Shown here: positions 55,931 to 64,000 of the stretch, one piece after another | Numbering within the stretch: the first letter of the stretch is position 1 | How the letters are laid out: every line of letters starts with the position of its first letter | DNA from: Loripinus fragilis | Lineage: Eukaryota; Mollusca; Bivalvia; Lucinida; Lucinidae | Length of the DNA stretch: 64,000 bases | Reading direction: 5' to 3' | Assembly: GCA_964019695.1 (NCBI GenBank) | Contig: OZ026517.1 | Coordinates: forward strand, 50,771,672 to 50,835,671 | The notes under the pieces: generated by a model | Told to the model about the DNA's origin: nothing | Database searches by the model: none | Seen by the model: the letters and a program-made list of their open reading frames with translations, nothing else | Program-made: the position numbers and the translations under genes

Positions 55931-55951
55931 GGGGGGGGGGGGGGGGGGGGG
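55931..55951. repeat. Poly-G run, 21 bases
   Basis: Uninterrupted G21 at the 3' edge of the LINE remnant, followed by GCGGGAATATTTTTTTAAAA. Confidence 0.85.
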
Positions 55952-55959
55952 CGGGAATA

Positions 55960-57000
55960 TTTTTTTAAAAAAAATAGCGAGGACTGGGCTTTGCAAAAAC
56001 AAAATCCAGGAGCGATCACAAGAAAAAAAAATAAAACCCAGGACCCAGCCTGCTGAAGCCAAATAGAACTATGGCCCGACGCAACAGGTGGTTGTGGTTC
56101 TTGATCACCTAAAAAATCGATAAGTCAATTGTCCCCCTTACACCGTGGTCACTATATCGCGAAATCGATTGTATCTGAGTCCAGGAATCGATGGTATTCG
56201 TCTCGCATTGATGATATTGCTGTTCAGTATTGGTGCAGACGAATGCGGCCGAATAGGGTACCCAAATATACCATCTGAATATTTTACCAGAATTGTTTAA
56301 TGGATTTTTCATTTATGTAACATCAAATGTGCTCATAAAATTTGTTTAAAATTGGAGAAAAAGGTTTTTCATCTTAAAATGTATTACGTGTTAGTCCACT
56401 ATTCGTATGTTCTGTATGGAGTCTTAAAACAGCACTTGAGTACTGCAGTTCTTAATGTTCATAAAACATATGGACCACTCCGTGAAAAAACAAAGGCGCA
56501 GACCAGCCTGTGCATCCGCAGTGGTTTAGAAATAACACAGCTTCTCCAAAGGCCGTCGGCGGCGGTACAGTCGGTTGGCAAAGACCACTTTTTAGTCGGA
56601 AAAAGGTTTTAGCAGAACCGCTTTTTTATCCGAATATGCTTATTTGGTCTGGTCATTTTTTTCATAAAACTTATTTTTTATTTAATAATTGAAGCGTACT
56701 TGTTTACCCCAGTGCGTCAAAGGCGGTCATTATAAAAATGACACCTGTGTTAACGACGGCAATTATAATTAAAGAATTATCGTTTGGAGTGATCATGCAG
56801 CAGAACGTTCTTTAATATGAACGTTCTTTTTTTATCAGAACAAAACAGAACAATAAGGCATATCTCTATGATACGAGAAGGAACAGAATATTATAATTAT
56901 GTACATGTATTCCTAAATTATGTAACATTTTTTCACGTTTACCCGTATCATTAATGTTGATGCCAAGCCTGATTTGAGTCTTCTCTCGGTATAGAATTTT
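55960..57000. other. No gene; one small hairpin
   Basis: AGAACGTTC and GAACGTTCT at 56802-56827 form a hairpin followed by T7. ORFs at 56109-56692 on both strands are not protein-like. Confidence 0.35.
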
Positions 57001-57002
57001 GT

Positions 57003-57199
57003 TTGTTTGATTTGATTCTTTACGTCGCATCAACAATCTTTCAGTTATATAGGGACGGGTCTTCCTGGGTTGAACCAGTACTAAGCTAGGATAAATGTGT
57101 CTTGCTCAAGGACCACAACGCAGTGACGCCGGTGAGGCTCGAACCCGCGGCCCTTCGGTCTAGAGTCAAGCACTCTACCACTGAGCCACTGCGCTCCCA
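57003..57199 (-). mobile_element. SINE G copy 4
   Basis: Complement of the 53.9-kb copy, nearly identical: GAGCGCAGTGGCTCAGTGG at 57196, B box GGGTTCGAGCC, tail GATTCTTTACGTCGC on the plus strand. Confidence 0.85.
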
Positions 57200-57289
57200 T
57201 CGGTATAGAATCATAGGTCTTGACTCGAAGCCAATATACCTTTATTCCGGGGTCTAGATAATAAGGATAAAATCCAGCATAATATTGTG

Positions 57290-57370
57290 AATATTTTCTT
57301 ATCCATCTTTTTAACATTCACTTTGGGCGCTCAAAAGAACCGTCTCAATGAGACAGTTCTTCGAGTACAT
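57290..57370. repeat. Foldback element, family D copy 3
   Basis: ATATTTTCTTATCCATC then GGGCGCTCAAAAGAACCGTC, loop, GAGACAGTTCTTCGAG. The right arm is shortened compared with the 5.2-kb copy. Confidence 0.6.
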
Positions 57371-58814
57371 GCTCGGTTCTTATCTGGATCCAAACGGTAC
57401 ATTTTTTATTTGAAAATAAAATCAGCTGACATCTGTAAAGACTCGGACTGGGTCCGAGCAGTTACCTATTTAAGAATACGTTATTGTTCCGAGGTAAAGA
57501 ACATTGAGTTTGACAAAAAGGTCTGATCAGCGTTTTCGCTTCAAGTTTATAAAATTAAAATACAGAAACATAATGCAGACAGAAAACGAGAACAGTGCTT
57601 TAGGCCAGATCCTTATCAGCTTTAAACACAGATGAGCGAACTCCCGCTGAGATCCCGCTGTGTCAACGTGAAGATGACCACATCGTAAAACGTGTGCCAG
57701 AAAAGTTTGGAGCAGGTCAGACTATGCAGATATTACATGCTCGTAGCAGTTCCTTGTCTTCACTGCCTAGATGCTACTTTATGCATGAATTTTCAGTTAA
57801 CCATATGCGAACAACAAATGCGCATAATAGTTTATCTGCGCAGTCGGATCAGCCCCTTTGCTGTTTGCTACTGAAAAAATTGTTTTTGTCAGTTCTGGTT
57901 CTCGGGCCGATGTGAAGGGATTTGTGGAATATTTAACCGAAACATATGGGACGCAAACAGCACTGGTTCAGGTCAGACCTGCGATTTTCAATCTCACCGG
58001 GACCTTTTAAATTGCCTCACAAAAAAATTAAATCATAAGTTTACAATTTATTTAAAATTTATTGCCATCAATACAGGCCCGGAGAGATGTCTTGTTATGA
58101 AGTATCTGGATCTACACTGTTGCTAGGACTCTTCGGCATAATATATGCATGTCTTTTACAATACTTGCAAAGCCTAAACAATGCGAAACTTTTTGCGCAG
58201 TCTGCGCATCTGCCCATGAAGTGACAGTTTTGGTAGTATGGCTGAAAAGGTCATTATACTGAACAGTAAAGACCCTGACGAGAAGCCGCATGACCAAACT
58301 AGTAAGATAGGTGTACAGTGCACGAAGACTGAGATCAGCCTTGGTGTCTGATGCACAACCATGTCGCATTTTTTAGTAGCATGGCAAGTCTTCAACACAA
58401 GACAGTTTATACAGAGTCATGTATTTAGTAAAAACCGTAAAATTAGTATTTCATTACGATCAAGATAAGACCTTTTGCCCCAGGGATAATCTGACACCTA
58501 TAGGATTACCGCATATCCCGTTATGAGCGTCTCGAAATCCTTTGTCACCAGAATCACACTGGACAGGCGACAATCGAAAACGCTCTCAACAATCGACGAA
58601 GGCGGATCAAAAATCGCTAGAAACAGTGTTTTCGATTGTCATTTGTAACCAGTCTGGCGAAAAATAGCAATCGAAAACTCTGTTTCTAACTATTCTGATC
58701 TATGTTCGCCGATAGTATTAACGTTTTCGAATGCCGCCTATCCGATGTGAGAATGAAGTACAAATATTCTGCCAGATGAAGTCTTCAAATTAATTTCTTT
58801 TGCAATAGATAGGC

Positions 58815-58815
<1 letters not shown>
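57371..58815. other. No gene seen
   Basis: Short CTGCGCAGTCGGATCAG-like words near 57838 resemble family E. AATCGAAAAC/GTTTTCGATTGTC blocks are repeated at 58570-58690 in both orientations. No supportable ORF. Confidence 0.35.

Positions 58816-58866
<51 letters not shown>
58816..58866. repeat. (AAT)n microsatellite
   Basis: About 17 uninterrupted TAA/AAT units. Confidence 0.95.
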
Positions 58867-59890
58867 TTAATTGTTATCCTTAAAATAAAGAAAATTTAAA
58901 TAAATTGAAGCAACTTATAATAAAATGGTTTTTATTTCGGCGATTTGTCATGGTCAGTGGTACCTCGGACCATTGGGTCAGAGGTGGTACTTTACTTCTT
59001 ACATGTCTTACATGTTACAAAATTATGATTTTTTTTTCATATTCATGTCTCTAAATCAGCTAAGCTTTCCCTTTCTTTTAAAAATGATGTTAGATTTCTC
59101 GACATTCGCTAAGCATATCGAATAGTGCGGGAACATTATAGACCCCCAATGCAAATAGGACTTAGGCATTTATCCGTAGGTAAGGAGGCGCTAAAACTCA
59201 ATTTTCAACCTAAAAATGACAGAACTAAAATTAAATTTATTTTTTTGAAACTTATATGGTTGATATTGTTGGATGATAGAGATGCCATTTATAACTTATA
59301 AAACATCGAGAAAATATCAGAATATGATTATTTTGGGGTCACAAAATGCTCACCCTAAGCATTTTCATTCAATTTACATAGAAATGAATGGGATTTTACC
59401 AATTAAAAAGATGAACAATTTGACAAAACTAAATATTAAGTTATTTCATATTTGTTTATATCATTGTAAAGATAAAATATTAAATTTTCTTGTGATAACT
59501 TATAAAACAATGGCAACTCAATAATAAGTTAGCTATTGATAATTTATTTAAAGGTTTGTATACTTTTCTGTGTAATTGATGCCACAGATTTCAACAGGTA
59601 AGTTGCGGGAGTGGTCAATATTCAAGGGAGATAATCGGACAGCTAAAACCGATAACAGCTGATATTGTCCCATATGAGAGAAAGATAAAAAGGTAGAAAG
59701 ATTGAAAGATTAGAAAATTGATAGATATTTATAATGTTAAGGTATAATTTTACATTATGTATAATGCTGGTGTCAAACACAGCTTCAGTGTGTACACACT
59801 GAAAAAATATGTGTGGTGGGAGTTAGCAGATATGTTATGTGTAAAAACGGCTTTGGGACCATTTTTTCACTTCAAATTATCAAAGTTTTC
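58867..59890. other. No feature seen
   Basis: AT-rich DNA; ORFs at 58925 and 59273 have no recognisable features. Confidence 0.35.
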
Positions 59891-59896
59891 ATTTTG

Positions 59897-61166
59897 ACTT
59901 ACTTACTTACTTGACGTCGACCTCTTACTAGGTTAGGTAGCCTCTTTGGATGCTTTTATAGTTGTATTCCCAGTCTGGCTTCATCTTCCGTGAGGTATCA
60001 GGCTGCACTGAATTTGAAGGGACGGTCTTTCCAGAATCTGTTTAGTCTGCTTTTGAAGGTGTTTAAGGTTACAAGATTTATTGGCAGTTCATTCCACTGA
60101 TCGATCACACGCAGTGAAAAGTAATTTCTCCTAAGATTTAGGCGACACCTCTTTTTGAATACTTTCAGGGGATGCTATTGATGATATGTAAGGTGTCATT
60201 TGGAATATTTTTTTCCGGTCTGCTTTGTCAATATTATAAAGAATTTTGTAGACCTGAATCATGTAGGCACGTTCCCTGCGATATTCCAAAGTTGGTAACC
60301 CCAATGCTTTAAGTCTCTCAGAATATGATAGGTGTTAAATGCATTTTACCAAACCGCGTTGCTCTTCTTTGAACATTTTCAAAAGGAATTTTGTCTTTCT
60401 TGTATTGAGGTGACCTATTCTATATGGGGCCGCACCATTGACTTGTAAAGGCTTAAGAACATCTCTGTGTCCATGCATGTAAAGCTTCTAATTATTATAC
60501 CTAGGTTTCTATTGGCAATGTTTACTTTCGTTGATATGTGTTCACGAAAGTTAAGTTTCTCGTTAATAAATATTCCCAGATCTTTCTCTTATTCTTCTCT
60601 TTTGATTGTACTTCTATTATTACCTGAGCCCATTTTATAGTTACTGGCTTCTGTATTTTCACCTATATGAACATGATGACATTTGTCTGTGTTGTATACC
60701 ATCTTCCATTCACCACCCCAATATTCTGATTTACCAACATCATTTTGAAGAAGTTCAGGTGTGTCTGTTGACTCTATTGCATGGTAGACCTTGGTGCTGT
60801 CTGCGAACATTTTCACAAGTCCATCTAGGTCTATAGCATCTGGTAAATCATTTATGTAAACTAGAAAGAGGGTAGTCCCCAGGACACTTCCCTTGTGAAC
60901 TCCTTATGTTATATCTGTCCAATTGAAGCTTGATTCCTTGATAAATACTCCTTGCTGTCTATCTGATAGGAAATCCTTTATCCAGTTAACAGTTTCCTTT
61001 TATTCCGTATTTTTCCAATTTCTTTAACAGCCTTTGATGTGGTATCTTATCAAATGCTTCACAGAAGTCCAAATAAATGACATCCATGTCATTCCCATTG
61101 TCCATAGCTTCTGTTATGTCCTCTAAGTATTCGAGCAATTGTGTTACACAAGATTTTCCTTTTAAG
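59897..61166 (-). pseudogene. L2/CR1-like LINE, 3' part, with (AAGT)n tail
   Basis: Minus-strand RT text: KGKSCVTQLLEYLED, VIYLDFCEAFDKIPHQRL (motif A), then VHKGSVLGTTLFLVYINDL (motif B region), KMFADSTKVY (motif C, normally FADDTK; here the second Asp is Ser), YNTDKCHHVHIGENTE and the C-terminal YKILYNIDK block. Several stops and frameshifts. The element ends in AAGTAAGTAAGTAAGT (59912-59897), a typical short 3' repeat tail. The 5' part is missing at 61166, where family A begins. Confidence 0.8.
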
Positions 61167-61643
61167 AAAGTAAGAAAATGGCAAAGATCAGGAATCGATA
61201 CAATCAAGCACCACACCTGACCAAGAATATCAATGGGAAAATGACAACTTCACAATTAGACATCACAAACAAGAGCCAAGAGGTCAGGTGACCACAAGAC
61301 ATCAATAAACAGACGCGCATGAAAGCATAACAAAAACAAGACAGAAATAACATAAATGATCAACAAAAGAAGCACTGCCTTGCAACGGTTGGTAAAAATA
61401 TTTTACTGGAGGGCTTAAACTGGTTTCATGGCGCGCCAGCCTCACCCTTAGTTCAGATGTCGATAAAGACACATAGATGTTTGGTTTGCATGAAAGACCC
61501 CTAACTTAACAATGCATCATCTCCTAGAACATATAAATTAAGATATAAAAATGAGATAAAGCAAAGATAAGGACTCAACAGTAAATAAAACTGAATACCG
61601 GAGCAAAAGAAATCCAACAGGTAAACCCCAGTGGGCCTGACAA
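61167..61643 (-). mobile_element. Family A copy 2, adjoining an RT remnant
   Basis: 477 bp with the same two ends as copy 1: on the minus strand AGGCCCACTGGGGTTTACC through to CCATTTTCTTACTTTC. Upstream on the same strand the DNA continues directly into the YLDD reverse transcriptase remnant, with no flanking duplication seen between them. Confidence 0.75.
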
Positions 61644-63170
61644 CAGCCAAAGCATCAGGTCAGAAAGTCCTTGGCACAAGAGAGATTTAAGTCAAATTTT
61701 GAAGTTAGATATCAAATCATAGTATCGTCTATAAAATTTAGAAACGGTTCTACGAAGTTTATTATACCAATAGCCTTGTTTAAGAAGTTCCTGAGCTAAC
61801 AATTTATTGTGAGTGTTGAAGTCAGCAACATGGCTAGAATCTCTAGCAAAACGAATCAGTTGAAAGATATAGACTCCATAGGATGAAGAGCGAGGAGCAT
61901 CACCATCTAAAAATGGGAGATTGACAATTTCAAAATCAAAGTCGTCACGTTATCATAAATTTTGGAAGAAACAATATCATTATAAATTGACAAATAAAAA
62001 GTCTAAAAACGCGGCTTCGGTGTCAGAGTAATTAGTTTTACTAAGTTGGAGCTCTGAAGGGTATATTTGACTTACCATATTGTCAAAATAAACATTATCA
62101 ATGTTTAAAGTATCGTCCAAATATCTGGATGTAGTGTTAAAAGCATCAATAATATCAGCCTGCTTTTAAGAAAGAGACATCATAGAGTCCCTCTCATAAC
62201 AAAACTGGAATAAATCGGCAACCAGGGGAGCACAATTAGTGCCCATGGGAATCCCAACTACTTGTCTATACAACTTGGTGCCAAATTGAATAAAAAAAAA
62301 GTTGTCCAACATAAAGGTCAGCGCATCACATACATTTTGATATGCATGATATATTTTAGATTTTCTGAAGTAAAAAATGCATTTCTGTTGTTACATGCAA
62401 GGTAAGAAGAGCCTTCTCTACTGAAGGTTCTTTCAAAAAGATCAATAAGTTTATCTTTAATTATAGCATGAGGTAAAGTGGCGTAAAGAGTAGAAAAATC
62501 ATAAGTAGACAAACTGGAAGATGTGTATTACGAGAGTAAAACGAAATATGAGTATAAATAATTTTATAAATGTTAATTTGCCATTCCTTCAAGGCATCAG
62601 ATTCAACATTTTCTCGTTTACACCAACGATTACTGAAGTCATTTAGAGAAGCAGCGATCTCTCTACGACATTTAGGGAAATCAATATTAGAGGATAATCT
62701 ATATTTAGGACCTGTAGAAATAATATTGCGAACACTAGCGTCAGGAGTGACATTTAGATTACCTGTAATAACATGTCCTGCAGGGGGATATAAATAATTA
62801 TAATTTTGACAGTCTCAGGAGTCAGGAGTATTGGAATCTATATTTATATCAGTTACAATTTTATTAAAGTTAAATACAGTAGACCTAATTGGTTTGTTAT
62901 ATTTATAGCAAATGATAGGAGTTTCAGAATTATTAAAGTAATTTGGAATAGATGAAATCACTAAATTATCCTTAAAGATACGATGTAAATCAATAAACCC
63001 CATACCTTTGTTAAAGAATGGAATTTTGATAAAATGTCGTTTATTGTTGACCTCAGAATCGATATAAGGACTAAGGAACTGTTGAACATAACACCTTGTA
63101 AGAAGTGGTGCTTTATATAATTTGTTAGCTCTATCATATCATATAGAAAGATCCTTTAGAGAAGTATTTA
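61644..63170 (-). pseudogene. YLDD reverse transcriptase remnant (possibly Penelope-like)
   Basis: Minus-strand RT text over several broken frames: STYDFSTLYATLPHAIIK (motif A, about 62512-62460), LYRQVVGIPMGTNCAPLVAD (motif B, about 62270-62212), SRYLDDTLNIDN (motif C, about 62136-62100), then FEIVNLPFLDGD-like and YGVYIFQLIRFARDSS-like C-terminal text ending near CQGLSDL. The upstream part reaches about 63170. Stops at several points. I recall similar RTs from bivalves; assignment to Penelope-like elements is tentative, and no GIY-YIG endonuclease is visible. Confidence 0.7.
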
Positions 63171-63289
63171 TGCGTTATTCAGTATAAAGTTTGTGCTTAA
63201 TGTTGCCATTTTTATGCCCCCAAAGGAACTTTGGGAGGCATATAGTAATCGCACTGTCGGTCCATCCGTCAGTCCGTCCGTCCCGCTTT

Positions 63290-64000
63290 TGTGTCTGGTC
63301 CATATCTCCTATATTCTTTGAGGTAGGAATTCCAAATTTGGTGTGTATACATCTTGGGATGGCGGAGTGTAGGGTACCATTTTCTGGTCATATTTCTTAT
63401 ATAATTTGAGGTAGGAAGTTCAAATTTGGTGTGTGGATGAATCTTGGGATGACGAAGTGTCGCATACCATTATTATGTCACTGTGACCTTGAACTTGACC
63501 TCTGACCTAGTTTCTAGAAAATGCATTGAGTCTGGTGCATATCTCCTATATTCTTTGAGATAGGAATTCCAAATTTGGTGTGTAAATGCAACTTGGGATG
63601 AAGTGGTGTCACATACCATTTTTGAGTCACTGTGATCTTGACCTCTGACCTAGTTTTAAGAATTATTGTGTTCCGAGCATATCTCTTATATGCTTTGAGT
63701 TAGGAATTCCAAATTTGGTGTGTAGATGCATCTTGGGACAGCGGAGTGCCATGTACCATTTTCGGGTCACTGTGACCTTGACCTCTGACCTAGTTTTTAG
63801 AATAATCATGTCCATAGCATATCTCTTATAATATTTGAGGTAGGAACCTCAAATTTGGTGTGTGGATGAATCTTGGGATGACGAAGTGTCGCATACCATA
63901 AGTAAGTCACTGTGACCTTGAACTTGACCTCTGACCTAGTTTCTAGAAACTGGTGCATATCTCCTATATTCTTTGAAATAGGAATTTCAAATTTGGTATG
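63290..64000 (+). repeat. Satellite family J, array 2 (runs off window)
   Basis: GGAATTCCAAATTTGGTGTG or a variant at about 63326, 63412, 63565, 63704, 63841 and 63979, i.e. 137-153 bp apart with one short unit. Each contains GTCACTGTGACCTTGA, CTTGACCTCTGACCTAG and CATATCTCCTATAT. It is the reverse complement of the 35-kb array. GTCCATCCGTCAGTCCGTCC precedes the first unit (63258). Confidence 0.85.

Overview
The window looks like nuclear DNA of a marine bivalve mollusc (a venerid or close relative is my guess). It is AT-rich and contains a DIRS retrotransposon, several LINE remnants, tRNA-headed SINEs, many foldback or miniature inverted-repeat elements, a Polinton remnant, and at least one spliced host gene scattered over 15 kb. 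No bacterial gene organisation, CRISPR array, rRNA or free-standing tRNA gene was seen. Species is inferred from repeat style only.

Left end (1-2809, minus strand): a Polinton/Maverick (adintovirus-like) block in the order packaging ATPase, uncharacterised 177-residue ORF, integrase with a C-terminal chromodomain that runs off the window. The ATPase is broken by a 0.5-kb retroelement 3' end (called family A here). From 2.9 to 34 kb the DNA is mainly miniature transposons, hairpins and tandem repeats. Inside it, on the minus strand, sit three phase-checked exon candidates of one host gene: an ectodomain exon (34098-34468) with a Thr-rich stalk, a transmembrane exon (23554-23716) and a cytoplasmic terminal exon (19103-19528) followed by AATAAA. 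At 25.5-28.7 kb lies an AT-rich 3.2-kb unit with inverted ends and eight copies of a 15-17 bp motif that fits no element class I recognise.

Centre (35-43 kb): a tandem array carrying nuclear-receptor-like half-sites, then a DIRS-type retrotransposon with gag-like ORF, reverse transcriptase/RNase H and tyrosine recombinase. Gag and pol share a frame and are separated by one UGA in a known leaky context. The recombinase is broken by a truncated family-A copy just before its catalytic tyrosine. Three tandem hairpins of about 90 bp follow.

Right part (43-64 kb): copies of a second dispersed repeat (family B), SINEs with two different tRNA heads on one shared body, a LINE remnant at 54.2-55.9 kb split by family B, an L2/CR1-like LINE tail at 59.9-61.2 kb, and a YLDD reverse transcriptase remnant at 61.6-63.2 kb directly continuous with a family-A copy. 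The last link suggests family A is the 3' end of that retroelement. The window ends inside a second array of the 35-kb tandem repeat, in inverted orientation. Names such as family A, B or D are local labels only.
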